This document shows positions 47,701 to 58,389 of a DNA stretch of 64,000 bases, piece after piece; position 1 is the first letter of the stretch; each line of letters opens with the position of its first letter. The DNA is taken from assembly GCA_035048495.1 (NCBI GenBank), contig CM068545.1, positions 39,446,225 through 39,510,224 of the forward strand, given 5' to 3'. The translations under genes were made by a program, and so were the position numbers. The notes beneath the pieces are model-generated. The model searched no databases. It was not told where the DNA came from and worked only from the letters and a program-made list of their open reading frames with translations. This DNA is from Euptelea pleiosperma (lineage: Eukaryota; Streptophyta; Magnoliopsida; Ranunculales; Eupteleaceae).

Positions 47701-50700
47701 CTAAAAACAAAGTCCTTGAAAAGAGACCGCTACACTCTATAAACACTTTAGACCACTTGTACACCAAGCCCTTAATGTTGAGGATGATATGAGCCACCTC
47801 ATCTTGCTGGCACTCGAAGACTCTACAGATTCTCTCTTTCGAAAGGCCCTAACAAATTGCAAATGGGAGAATCCTCCATAGCACAACGACTTCTAGAGGA
47901 GAAAGCATTAGTGTACCAACTAATGTAAAGGTCCAAAATAGAGCACAGAATAACCCAACACATCCCGAAGTCCAAGAAAAACAAATTCCAGACTTCCTTA
48001 GCCACATCATAATGACGAAAATTACTAACCGATTCCTCACTATTTTACACAAAGAAAAAGTCTTCTACGATCATTCTTCTGCTAATCAGATGATCCATTG
48101 TCAAAATCGTGCCCAATGAAGCAGTCCAAACAAAGAAGGCAAAGTTGGAAGGGATTTTGGAGCCCCACAACAAAGGGAGCTGGATAAATGGTACCGGTAG
48201 ACTTATCTAAGGCTTTGTAAAAAGAGCACAATGAAAAGAGGCCATCTCTAGACAAATCCACAAGCATTTGATACAATCGACATAGTAAACAAGAAATGGC
48301 ATTTACTTCCCAACCATTCAAATTCCTCCTGAAACTGAAGCTCCAAGAAAAGTCGTCCCCCACCCTTATCATAAAATCCTGCACAAGACGATTCTTTCTA
48401 TATGAAAAGAAAAAGGGAACCAAGAATCTTCCTTGAGAGAAGTCTCTCCATACCATATGTCACCCCAGAATCTGACCCTATTCCCTAACCCCACCTTGAA
48501 GTGTATACCTTTGAAAAAGGCCCCATGAATCTTTATTATGCCCCTCCAAACACGACCATAGGAAGCACGAACCACTCCACCATCCCACCCGAAGTTGGAA
48601 CTCCCATATTTGGAGGAGCCCCCATGAACTCTCTATGTGAGAGAACACACAAAGAGATGGCTGAGTCACTTAAGAATTACATAAAAAATAGTTAATTATC
48701 AATGTATATTATAGGTAGAAGAGGTTGACTAACATATGTTTATATCAAAATAGAGTGTGTATATTGAGTACTTGGAATACAAGTTTACAAAACAGACTCC
48801 GATTTAGCCCGATAGCACTATAAGTTACTATTTTTTAACCGTAAATCAGTATACAGAGTTTAAAAAGGCGATTGAGGCTATAGCCTCGAGGCGAGGCGCC
48901 CAAAAATAGCCTCGAGGCTATAGCCTCAAGGTATATAACTTAAGCCTCAGTTCAATGAGGCGTACGCCTTGAGGCGCAACTGCGGCTTAAGCCTCAGTTT
49001 GCACAATTAATGCTAAAACTATGGACCCTTTTTTTCATTTTTTTTACTTATTTCCTTTTCTTTTCCAAAATACCCTCTCTACTAGATCTATACATACCAT
49101 AACATCTATAACCTCTTTATGTATAGCATATTAAGAGTAATATGTGCATGATGAGAATTTATCTATGCTTGAGAACCATGATAAAACTAGTGTTTTTAAA
49201 GGCGTGTGAGGCTTACGCCTCAAAGTGCGCCTCAGGGCAGAGCTCTTAAAAACTCCAGAAGCTCAATCAAAAGGCGTTTACACATCTAAGGTGTACGCCT
49301 CACTCCAAGAGGCATTGATGAGGCTTATGCCTCTCGGTAAGACATACGGCTCGTCAACGCTTCTTGGATTGGGCGTACGCTTCATATGTGCTATTTTTTG
49401 GCATGTTGTGCTCTTTTGTTAGTGGTTGGAACTTGGAAATATGCTTTGTTTTTTGAAGTTTTGCTACATTTATTTATAGATTTAAATACTTAATCTACCT
49501 AAAAAATGCGTGCGTGTGAGGCTTACGTCTTACTTAAGCCTCAAGGCTTTGGCTAGTGAAGCGCCTCGCCTCACGCCTTAGCGTTTAAAAACACTGGGTA
49601 AAACAAGAGCAGCTGATACATACACAGACAATTAAGACTATAAAGAGTCCTTAAGAGAGTAAAAACAACTTAAAACTAAGATTAAGGTAAATAATCAAGT
49701 AAACTGTAAGTAGCCAGCCACTGTCTAATTATGAGCACACTTATACTACAATAATGAAAATAAATATGCAACCCTACAATGTCAGGAATTCCCAAGTACC
49801 GACAGCGTCACTCCTAAGGTAAAAGTTATAGCCTCACTTACTTTTATGCTTATTTCAGTTATTTTTTCACATGATATGTTGTTTCTCATTTTTCTAGAAT
49901 TAATTATATTTTTTTAGAATTTTTTAAACACTTTTTTTTTAAAACTGAGGCATAAATGAGGCTTAAGCCTCGCCTTTTTTAGAGAAAACGCCTCAGTTCC
50001 CGAACTAGCCTTTTTAATGAAAATGTCTGTCTCATTTATGTTCCTAGACTGCCTGATCACGTTATGTTAGGGGAATCCCTAAACATTGGTTTGGGCTAGA
50101 TCATGTTTTCAGAGACAGAATCAAATGCAATTTTGTGTTTCATATTTTTTTAATATTTTTTCAGAACTTTCCAATATGGTTTCATTCGTTTCACCATGGT
50201 TTCACTAGGTTTTGGACTGAACCACTGAAATGAAACTTGCACCTTTGAACCATGCTCCAATGGTAGAATTTTGGTGAACTAGGCATACACCTTCACGTTT
50301 CTTTTTTTATGATTTTTGCTAATTTGTTGGCTTAGTGATGGATATAAGAGGGTCTAAGTCTAGTAACTCAATGACTCAAGTGTGTAATGGTATAGTAGTT
50401 GTATTGTTGTTGAGACTTCGACTAAACTCACTCTTTGGTTTGCTCCATGTGAAACCACTGAACTCATTGCTTTAAGACTCAAGTCCTTAACTCATACACA
50501 GAATGAGTTGCTCATGTAATCAATTTCCATAGATTACACTAGATGCAAGGTTTTGAGCCTCAACTCGCATCTGGTACAGTCTGTGGAGCTTGATTGGACC
50601 TTGTGACTGGACTGAAAAGAAATTCAGAGTTATAATTCTAGATTCATTTGACAAAGAGAAAAGGTGAATTCGTAGATATATTATCTTCAAAAGACCAAAA

Positions 50701-50815
50701 AAAAGCAGTAGATGGCCTACACAAATGAGATGTAATGGGTTTTGTATGTTTGCATAAATTTTATATAGCAGTTTTTGGAATGCGTCTCTTTCTCTCTCAC
50801 ACAGTTTTTGGAATG

Positions 50816-50863
<48 letters not shown>

Positions 50864-52193
50864 TGTGTTCTATTATTGCGTGTCATCCAAGGGTGATTCT
50901 TTAATCATTCACATATAATAAATATCTATTTAAGGGTTTAGAATATATATTCAATTCCGCACTTCAATACATATCAAGATATTGACATAATCATCATCAT
51001 CCTTATCCCAACTAATGGGGTCAGCTACACAAATCCTGTTCCTCCATTCAATTGTTTAGTTGGAAACTTCAGAGGATATTCCAAAGAAAAATGCAACTGG
51101 AAAACAAGTTAAAAATTCTTACCTCATTAAAATATCTGAGAAGAAGATTCTTAGTGACCCTTCCTATGCCAGAACCACAATCTGTAACAGTTCTAGTTAT
51201 CCATAAGAACTTATAAGCCAATACACAAAACAATCAAGTAGCTCTGTTTGAAAATCATCAAACATATTGTTCCAACTTAAATTTAAACTAAAAAACATGG
51301 AAGAACAAACAAATGCAGCAATTACATAGGAGAAATATATCATGGTCAAAGTTCAGAAACTCCAACAAATGCTTCACTGGATTGGAAAAAAAAGGACAGT
51401 TTAACAGTTTATCCTCCACCACTTAATACCTATCAACAAATAAAGTAGCCCCTCTAACTGAATGTTGATTCATATTTGTTTACCTTTTTCTACAGAAAAT
51501 TTGGATAAAGGACCCATACTAACTACACCACTGATCCACTTCAACGAAGTCGTTCAAGTCATATGGTACTTGGCGCAAGAAAGCAGGACCCCACATAAGC
51601 AAATGATCTTGGTCATCTAGCTTCTCTATTCTTCTAATAGATGCATTTACTTGTCAAAAGCCGGTTTTACGATATGGCATTTTTAGTGTTTTGAAATGAA
51701 TATTTAAAATTTTATGGGAAAAAAAAAACCGTTATAAAAGCCGTTGCTAGATTGTATTAATTTTGTATCCACTTTAGGACCGTTATACCAAGAGAGAGAG
51801 AGAAAGAGTACCGAGAGCTACGAGATATCGACTGCTTGCACCATCAGCGGCGAAGCGATCAGACAGAAGGGCTTTGAGGAAAGCTTCGCTACCCTTCACG
51901 TCTACCTCGTTAACATGCCCATATCCACCCAACACCCCATCTACAGATGCCTCAACACCCTGCATCGCAACCAAAAGAACAACGGCATTCAGGGTTTTTA
52001 GCCTGCTTCAGATTTTTAGGGTTTTAGGGTTTAGGGTTTAGGGCTAAAGGCAAAAGCTTACTTCCCAGTATCCCACGCCTCTCCGATACCATTCGTCCTT
52101 CTTATTGTGGTCACCTTCACCGATCTCTTCTCTCCACATCTCCTCTGCGCTCTTGAATTCTCGGCCATCGGTATCTGAACCGCCGGTCTCCAT
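38759..52193 (-). CDS. NTMT1: Alpha-N-terminal protein methyltransferase 1 (NTMT1/At5g44450-like), 8 exons
   Basis: Exons in transcription order: 52193-52062, 51959-51812, 51181-51123, 42579-42460, 41873-41772, 41190-41136, 39497-39400, 38884-38759 (TGA at 38761-38759). They total 840 nt, or 279 residues, and every intron has GT-AG ends with matching phase. The family transfers methyl groups from S-adenosylmethionine to the alpha-amine of proteins whose N-terminus (after Met removal) reads X-Pro-Lys; it is cytosolic and nuclear. Exon 1 holds SAEEMWREEIG and the YWE end. Exon 2 holds DGVLGGYGHV, the conserved N-terminal region. The exon 2/3 junction encodes the SAM-binding loop DCGSGIGRVTKNLL. 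Exon 4 holds DLVEPVSHFLEAAR, exon 5 YDVIWVQWCIGQLADDD, exon 6 LKPNGFFVLKENIARS, exon 7 GFVLDKEDKSITRSD, and exon 8 the usual plant C-terminus. The start is METGGSD; an in-frame upstream Met exists but lies before the conserved region. Intron 3 is 8543 bp. The gene looks intact. Odd: Gln replaces the His expected in the IGHL motif. Family recognition is from memory. Confidence 0.93.
38974..39229. repeat. 128-bp perfect-period tandem duplication in NTMT1 intron 7
   Basis: Copy 1 is 38974-39101 and copy 2 is 39102-39229. They are nearly identical, both starting AGCACTCCAATAAAGGGTGG and ending GGTATCCATATTCATCAT. The high identity suggests a recent duplication. Confidence 0.95.
40300..40482 (+). 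mobile_element. LINE 3' tail in NTMT1 intron 6
   Basis: A 3'-UTR-like run ends ATACTCACCAAAAAAAAAA at 40482, like other LINE ends in the window. The 5' limit is uncertain. Confidence 0.45.
43247..43985 (-). mobile_element. Copia 3' fragment in NTMT1 intron 3
   Basis: The 218-bp 3' LTR at 43247-43464 (TGTTAGAAG to CTTAACA on +) is preceded on the minus strand by the polypurine tract CTTGAGGGGAG. Upstream lies an RNase H end: DADWTGSRTDRRSTSGYC, TWCSTKQNVVARSSHKAEYR and, in another frame, HEWTKHIEFDCHFIRD. It is cut off at about 43985 and has a frameshift. It is a different family from 28073-35440. Confidence 0.85.
44073..44165 (-). mobile_element. LINE 3' end fragment
   Basis: On + it begins CTTTTTTTGGTAAGTAAACTC, the complement of a LINE-type A tail. 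Short, no protein seen. Confidence 0.35.
45663..45919 (-). pseudogene. Unassigned short ORFs in NTMT1 intron 3
   Basis: Overlapping minus-strand frames of 63 and 79 codons include AIEYAAARDRSPFLGLEHLE and DKRHSRRGLKCPLC. The text looks protein-like but I cannot name a family. It lies within an intron of NTMT1 on the same strand. Confidence 0.2.
46040..46340 (-). mobile_element. LINE 3' fragment (-) with a 46-bp LINE-tail insertion (+)
   Basis: The minus strand encodes KPRVFEGKEAELYNIILNIK and GLMFLWSKAFQDCRGLFFED, a LINE ORF2 C-terminus. Inside it, 46123-46168 ends in A(10) and is flanked by the 15-bp direct repeat AGTCTTCAAAGAAGA (46108-46122 / 46169-46183), a tiny truncated LINE-type insertion. 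Confidence 0.75.
46908..47161 (+). mobile_element. 5'-truncated LINE insertion with 14-bp target duplication
   Basis: It is flanked by perfect AGTTTTTCATTAGG (46894-46907 / 47162-47175). It encodes KERNRRIFEGKEEGHHEKIL, then a 3' UTR and an A(10) tail. Confidence 0.92.
47553..48695 (-). pseudogene. LINE-1-type ORF2 3' part in NTMT1 intron 3
   Basis: The minus strand gives ASYGRVWRGIIKIHGAFFKG and HFKVGLGNRVRFWGDIWYGE (zf-RVT region). Then come ISCLLCRLYQMLVDLSRDGLF, the YDVAKEVWNLFFLDFGMCWV box and HIILNIKGLVYKWSKVF near the end. The A tail appears as T(7) at about 47553. Several frames are used, so it is inactive. Confidence 0.85.
48855..50020. mobile_element. GAGGC-rich MITE interrupted by a related MITE
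   Basis: The left end is GAGTTTAAAAAGGCGATTGAGGC near 48857; the right end is GCCTCAGTTCC...CTAGCCTTTTTAATG near 50020. The flanking halves (48857-49015 and 49925-50020) are full of GCCTCAAG/GAGGC palindromes such as AGGCTATAGCCT and AGGCTTAAGCCT. The copy at 49188-49596 sits inside. Confidence 0.6.
49188..49596. mobile_element. hAT-like MITE M4
   Basis: It is 409 bp with inverted ends TAGTGTTTTTAAAGGCG and (complement) CAGTGTTTTTAAACGC. The 8-bp target duplication is GATAAAAC / GGTAAAAC with one mismatch. The interior is rich in GAGGCTTACGCCTC. Confidence 0.8.
50819..50863. repeat. Compound (CT)n(CA)n microsatellite in NTMT1 intron 3
   Basis: A CT run to about 50850 is followed by CA repeats to about 50863. 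A shorter imperfect CT tract lies about 50 bp upstream. Confidence 0.9.
52008..52045 (-). promoter_or_regulatory. Telo-box (AAACCCTAA) cluster in NTMT1 intron 1
   Basis: About four tandem TTTAGGG-like units on + (CCCTAAA on the gene strand) lie in the 102-bp first intron, between exon 1 and exon 2. Telo boxes near the start of plant genes are established binding sites for telobox-binding and Polycomb-recruiting factors and are common in genes linked to growth and translation. Whether this one works is inference. Confidence 0.6.
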
Positions 52194-53387
52194 CTGACCC
52201 ACGCTAGTCTTCGAGACGGGATTGAAGGGAAAAGGAACAAAATGGAAAAAAAAGGTGACGAAAGCAGTGAACAATGTTAGATGTTGATCAGAACTTGCCG
52301 GTCAGCAAAGTTGCTGACTGACCATAATATGACGTGATATATTCTTAGAGATTTCTTTTTTTTTTTGTAATTATATTCTTAGAGATTTTTGACTATCGAT
52401 TTTTGGCATAACCTACATGGATATAGCGGCGGAAATTTAGAAGCAGTGATCATGTGGCCAATGATATTGCCCCAGATACACCAGAGTTAGCCTGGCGCAT
52501 TATCATTGCCCCTGCACTTAGGTGTACTTGGCGCAACATCATTGACACATGATCGCTGCTTCATTTGGGCCGCTTCAAAAAATTTATCATCCATTAACCT
52601 GATTAGTGATTTCTAAACGTTGGATTGGAGCAATTTTGATGGGTTGGTTTAACCGTGAAATTTGAGCATTGACCATTATTTGAGGTACAAAGCAAGGTTT
52701 AAAAAACGGCCGTTATAACGAAAATAAAGGCCGTTATAACGGATTCGGACCTACCCGTTACATTATGGACCATTAAAACGCCCAGAAAATAACGGCTGTT
52801 ATTTTTCCGTTATAACAAAAATAACGACCATTATTTTCTAGAAAATTTTGTGGAAAAAAGCAGCCGTTATTTTCATTTTTTTCCGATATTTTTCGTTATT
52901 TTTCATTTTTTTCCATTTTTGAAATTTTGAAATTCAAATTGTAAAATTCAAAATTTGAATTTCAGCCCCATTTTTTCCATTTTTTTCTGTTATTTTTCAT
53001 TTTTGCCCCTGAGTGTTTTTTTCCGTTATAACGGAAAAAACGGTAACGCCCCCAGTCCGTTATACCGTTATAACGGTCCCCTTTAAACCTTGGTACAAAC
53101 TACAAACTACAAACTACAAAGATCCAAAGGTTTGAAATTACTAATAAGGCTGATTTTTGCTTGTAGGTCTACCTTCGGATTGGCCAAACATCCATACGTC
53201 CTTAAGAGTATGCCACGTGACTCATGTTAAGTAACTTTACTGATTGGCACATCAGCACCGGTCAACAAAGTTCTACTCGTTAGAAATTTAGGGAAATGAA
53301 AGAAACTAGGCTAACTGCCATGGCCAGCGAAGCCGCTGACCCACAGTACGAGCCACATGGGATACTCTTAGAGGACGGACTGTATGG
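52194..53387. promoter_or_regulatory. Upstream region of NTMT1 with MITEs
   Basis: It is the 1.2 kb between the NTMT1 start and the X LTR copy D. 52590-52691 plus 53092-53165 is the inverted counterpart of M7 inside 21730-21870, and 53165-53270 matches 21880-21985. MITE M5 (52692-53091) splits the first match. No TATA box was confidently identified. Confidence 0.55.
52692..53091. mobile_element. MITE M5 with 8-bp target duplication GGTACAAA
   Basis: It is 400 bp, flanked by GGTACAAA at 52684-52691 and 53092-53099. The uninterrupted site survives in the related copy at 21776-21783 (complement). Its ends are GCAAGGTTTAAAAAACGG and CCCCTTTAAACCTT. The interior repeats CCGTTATAACGG and TTTTTCCGTTAT. 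The 8-bp duplication suggests the hAT superfamily. Confidence 0.88.
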
Positions 53388-55984
53388 TGAAAGTAGGGTT
53401 TTCCCGCGTCGTTGGTTACGGAAACCCTAATCTCAACACATTTGTACTTTTTCCGATTATCTTACAAGATTTAAACAATTCTTTACACAGTGGGAAGTGT
53501 CGGATGTCGATCCGCACTCGGGATTAGTTCACGCAAATCAAGGACATGAAATAATGGAAAACTGGCAGAAATTCATGGAGGGGTGAGAGTGGTGGGTTTG
53601 GATTAAAACTTGAGTTTTCTTGGTTTTAAACTACTTAAACAATAATGAAAACAATTCAAGAAATAACGTTAACTAAAAAAAAATCCATTATTTTTATTAA
53701 ACTAATGATCTAAATACAATGCTTGAATTAAATTTGCAATAAATAACTAAAGCAATTAAAAATTAGCTAAAGAGAGAGAATATAGATAGAGAGAGAATAG
53801 GTAGAGAGAGAAAGAGAACAACTAAAGATTTTATAAGGAGACAGTTGAAAGAGAAACCACAAAACTAGAGAGAGAAGGTGAAGGCTCTCTCATTATGATG
53901 GATGCATGGACGTGGAAGGCTGGGAGAGCAGTGGTGTGAATAGCGTTGATTGTTGCTGGTACGACAGGGGTAGAGGTGTGGTTGCAATCCACGGCCAAGA
54001 GAGGGGCAAGCCCATACGGCCAAAGGGAGGGGCAAGCCCGTACGGCCAAGAGGACCACCTTGTGGTATGAAGGAGCACGTGCTATGAGCACGTTCAGTAG
54101 CTACCCATGGAGCAGATCTGTGGAGATTTCACGGTTCAGACCATGAATGATGGTGTGTGAAAGGCGGTCCACTTGCATTCCAACGGACAATACAGATTTG
54201 TTAAAGGTGAGGGCAAAGTGGTGGAGTGACTGTGATGGTGGAGTTCAGGTAGGGGCGATCCCTTTTTCTTCTCTCTTCCTCTTCTCCTCTTCTTTTTCTT
54301 TTCTTTTTTTTTTCTTTCTTTTTTTTTGTGAGAAGGATAGAAACAGGAGGGCAGAATGGCTAGGAGAAAAAAATGGTGGTTGATGGTGGTATATGTGCAA
54401 GGTTGCACGTTCTGGAATGAGGCAGCAAGGTTGAGGCGTGGATTGCTGGGTGGTGCGCAGCTACTGGTTGAAGACCACGAACCAAATCTGGTTCGTTAGG
54501 AGTGGAGACGGTGCTGCAGGGGGCGGTGAAGATGGAGGGAGCCGGAAGGGGTGAACCAGTCCGGCGAACACACAGGCGGCGAAGATGGCAGGTTGGTGGT
54601 TGGATGTGGAAGAAAACGTGGAGAGGGCTGAGCGTGCAAAAACAGCAGCAAGGAGGCGCCTCCTCCTTCTTTCTCTTCTCTTTTCTCTTTTTCTTGTTTT
54701 GTGAACAACGGCTTTGATAGGGGGAGAAGGCGGCACGCTGGATGGTGGTGCACCGGAGGCGGTGATGTAGACCATCTACATCTAGCCGGTTTCAAGGATG
54801 AAGACGGTGGTTCTGGTTCTAAGAATGGCAGAGAAGTGAGATCATTTTTTTGCTCAAGAGAGAGGCGGTCCGTTTGAAAACGTGGAGAGGTCGTGGACTT
54901 CAATGGAGGGGGCAGTAATGGGAGAGGAGACTGTGGAGCGTGGGGACTGAAATGGGGTATGATGGCTTGGGTTTGATCCAAACGTGGTAGAGAATGGGAG
55001 AGAGAGAGTGAGAGAGTAAGGTAAGAATGTGAGGGGTTTTATATCTCTCTCTTTAATTAGGGTTACTCTCTTTAGAGAGAGACATGGAAGAGATTTTGGA
55101 ATAGATCTAACGGTTGGAAGATCTCTCTTATAAGAAGAGATTGCTCTCCTCTTTGGTGGCAATCAAATCCTCACATTTTGTGGAAATCCCTTCTTGTGTC
55201 CTCTTCTTCTTGGCTTTAAAAGTTCTTCTTTATGGATCTGGGTCCATCTTATGCCACATCAACATGTGTGTTCGAGCCGATATCCACCATCCTGCTTCCT
55301 GTTTCCTTTAATTTGTTATGGCCATCCTTTTGAAAATGATTCCAAGTAAGTCATGCGCCCCACATCTTGGTCTAGCCTTCTTCCACAAGTTGGTCCACTA
55401 TTTTGGATTCGACTGCCTTGGCCCACCACACTTGATGGCCCATTGATCATTGGCATCTTTGACTTTTGTGCCACACCGCTCAACATCACTCCATGCAGCT
55501 TGCTCTGTTATGCCTCTTGGCCGACACCATTTCATAGATCTGTTTCATCTTATTATTGGGTTCATCATCGTGTATTTTCTCACCTGACGATCCTGTTATG
55601 GTCCGCTACTTTCCGAACGTATCTCGCTAGCGTGGCCACTCGTTATTTTTGGATTTTTTTTCTTGTTTGGCATTGCGATCTTTTGGCTCTTTAAGTTTCC
55701 ACATTGGGCTTTGGTGGTCTATTGTGGGTCCACAGTTCATAAGAATCGTCCGATTTGCATTCCTGCGATAAAACAAGCGCGTAATGAGACTTCACGGAAC
55801 AACCTTATATCTAGACTTTCGAAAATGTGTTTAAAAATATACCATTTCGTCCAGAAAAGTGTGTTTTACGCAATAGAACAGACTCTTACGTAGAAAAGTG
55901 GGTAAATAGAGCAGTTTTACATACGAGAGTGTGATAACGCTTAGAGGATAATAGTGGAAAATACGCACTTTTAAGCAAATATCA
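53388..55984 (-). mobile_element. LTR family X, copy D
   Basis: It is 2597 bp, TGAAAGTAGGG at 53388 to AAGCAAATATCA at 55984, lying 1.2 kb upstream of NTMT1. It shares TCGGATGTCGATCCGCACTC near its low end with C and E and the last 200 bp with A, B and C. It is followed by the internal sequence also found next to B. It holds no gene. Confidence 0.85.
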
Positions 55985-57600
55985 CAACTCCCAACCAGCA
56001 TATTGCCAATCCTTGGCAATTAGTGCGAAATAAATGAGCTTAAAAGGACTCTGCACCTGCTGCACACTTTTTCATATCAGCTCAGGGAAAACACCATTCG
56101 TCGAATTATCGAATGGATGTAAAAACAATTACAGGCTAGCAAAGAGTTTGAAAGTTTTGACAAGACTACAGACTGATAATCAAGACCCAGAATAGTCAGA
56201 CTCTGCGTGTGTGTGTGCTCAACATTATCATCATTCGACAGTAAAGATTTCCAGATCACCTCTAAGTTTTTATGCATCGACCTCAAATCTCACTTGTAAA
56301 CTACTCAGAATGAAATCACTCAAGAAGGGTTTTCTTTTTATCTCTCAATTTATATGTGAGGAGATGTATTTAATATAAAGAAAGCAAAAGATCTCACATA
56401 TTTTTTATTTGAAGGAGGGACATTTTTAACAGAAGACGATCTCATGATTGGAGTATCACTTCACTCGGGAACGTCAGATCAAACTCTATAGCTTCTCTTT
56501 CTCTAATCTCCACATTTTATGATCGTGCTATCCTAGAATCAAGTAGGACTTTCCTAGGTTATAATGAGGCTTAGGTCAGGTGTAGAAAAATAAAAGAATA
56601 CAGGATTTCAAAGTTCTGCGAGGATATCTCTATTTTCTTGTATTTTTCCTGCGAGTGTAACACCATTTCTTTTCATTTTTCATCTTTCGTATTTTTCTTT
56701 TTTTGATATTTCTGAGACTGCTCAATTACTTTTTCAACTCTTTTTCATACTTTCTTTTCATATATTCTTTTCAGTCTGAACCACTTGTCTTTTTCTTTAA
56801 TTTTTTTTTTACTTTCTTTTTATGGTACACCCATATCCATTATTTCTCTATCATTCTCAGAAGTATGGTCGCGAGTCGTAACTTGACCGGGTTTTTGGTT
56901 AATGGGCTTAACAAAGAAAGGCTTTTATAAATGGTTCAAAAGGTTTTCTAGTGAAGTATAATTCAGGTGAAGTAAAAGGCTGAATGGTTCAAAAAAATGG
57001 CCTAAATTATTTTTTAGGGTTTGCACCATCATGTATACTGTCTTGACTGGATACAGAGAAGGTTCTGTCGTAATAATCCAATGTTGATGTCGTTCCGACT
57101 TTTATGATCGAAGCAAAGGATAATGAGATCTCTCAACGAATATTGCGGGCATGAAGAATCTTGTGACTCAAAATTATTGTATAACCCTCTAAAATGATTA
57201 AAGGCTCGAAAGCTCACTAGGTTAGGTCTCCATAATTATTCTCACAGGATCTCTAGAGTTTCCAAACTTAGGATGACTCTGATGTTGATAGTGTACAATT
57301 GTGCCGAATCTGAGTTTTTCTAAGTTTTCAAATCTGCTGTAGTCACGCTTAACTTGACTCAAAGCTAACCTTTAACAAAAACTGTCATCCTCAATATAGA
57401 CTTAACGGAGGTTTTCAACTAATCAAAGTCTGGGTATTTGACACATTTTTGAAATTCTAGAAAACTTTGAAAAACATCGGAAACCACCTAAAAACAAGAC
57501 ATATATATATATATATCAAAATGAATACATGAGTTTTGGTAAAAACCACCCCCAACCAAAATATAGCACCGTCCTCGGTGCTCATGATCGGAACATAAAA
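55985..57600 (-). mobile_element. Internal part of the element with LTR D
   Basis: 55985-56300 matches 6616-6930. The minus strand ends GGTTGGGAGTTG next to the LTR, a PPT-like sequence. Near 57550 the minus strand reads GAGCACCGAGGACGGTGC and GTTGGGGGTGG, which reminds me of sequence downstream of pol in Athila/Tat-type gypsy elements; this is from memory. No coding region was found. Confidence 0.45.
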
Positions 57601-58389
57601 TGATAAAAAAATCGGTAATGATGATGCAAAGGTTCAAGGAGGATGTTACTAAGTCGATAGAAACTCGACAGTGTGTGATACTGGATGATCAGAAGCATGA
57701 ATGTACCTACATTTCCAGAAATATAACAATAATAACAAATGCATGAAACTCATGTACTTTAGGAATACTAGAGTTGCCTTTCCGAAAGCGCTAAGTTTTA
57801 CGTCTTCAGCCAGACACAACGGGGGTGGTAAGCACCCTCAACCAAGTTGAAACTCATGGAGACTGAGTGAATCTGCAGTCTTCCCTACACCTAAGGTGGA
57901 ACTGAAACTGTTATCCTATCCCTTGTGGAGGTATACCTGTGTAGAACAAGTCTTTCTCAGTGTAGACTGAGAGAAGGACAGTAGGTGCTCTAAGCAGTCC
58001 TGCAAAAGCATGTAGTTGAGTAAGGAGGGATTAAAGCTTCTCAGTAAAAACTGAGAGGAGAGGAGTAGGGGTATCTCTGACCATGGTTAGCAGAGCCGCA
58101 AACCCATTGAGTTTAGCAGGAATGTATCTGAATGGAGCAGACTCTTACAGATCAGTAATACCAAAATCGTCTAACTCTGAGATAAAGTCAGGCATAAGGT
58201 GTTCGTGACACTGGGAGAGTATTTCCTCGGGAGAGTCCTGAATTAGACTATCTACGGCACATGGGTCATCGACAATAGCGACGTAGGGTGGCAGGTGAAA
58301 ACAATTGACCTCTTCCTCGAGGTTTCTTAATGCGATAGGGATTATCAAAACAAACAAATCAAGAAAAGGTTTAAAGAAGTTCTACTCAC
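57601..58389. other. Unassigned retroelement-like DNA
   Basis: A 70-codon minus-strand ORF (58145-58357) with HLPPYVAIVDDPCAVDSLIQ and PEEILSQCHEHLMPDF looks protein-like, but I cannot name it. TCAGT..AAACTGAGAG repeats lie at 57955-58060. Otherwise nothing is recognised. Confidence 0.3.

Larger units (their letters stand above)
42580..51122 (-). other. Intron 3 of NTMT1, expanded to 8.5 kb by transposons
   Basis: The donor is GTAAG after codon GAG at 51123 and the acceptor is AG before GTTGATCTT at 42579; both flanking exons end in phase 0. Inside are a copia 3' fragment (43247 to about 43985), LINE pieces in both orientations (46040-46340, 46908-47161, 47553-48695) and a nested GAGGC-rich MITE pair (48855-50020). 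There is also a CT/CA microsatellite (50819-50863). Stretches with nothing recognisable are 42640-43240, 44165-45640, 45910-46035, 47180-47545 and 50030-50815. The remaining introns are 102, 630, 586, 581, 1638 and 515 bp. Confidence 0.85.

Noticed and set aside
52044..52274. Alternative NTMT1 start at the upstream in-frame Met
   Set aside because: The added residues are Phe-rich and unlike the family. METGGSD fits the usual N-terminus before the SAEEMW motif.
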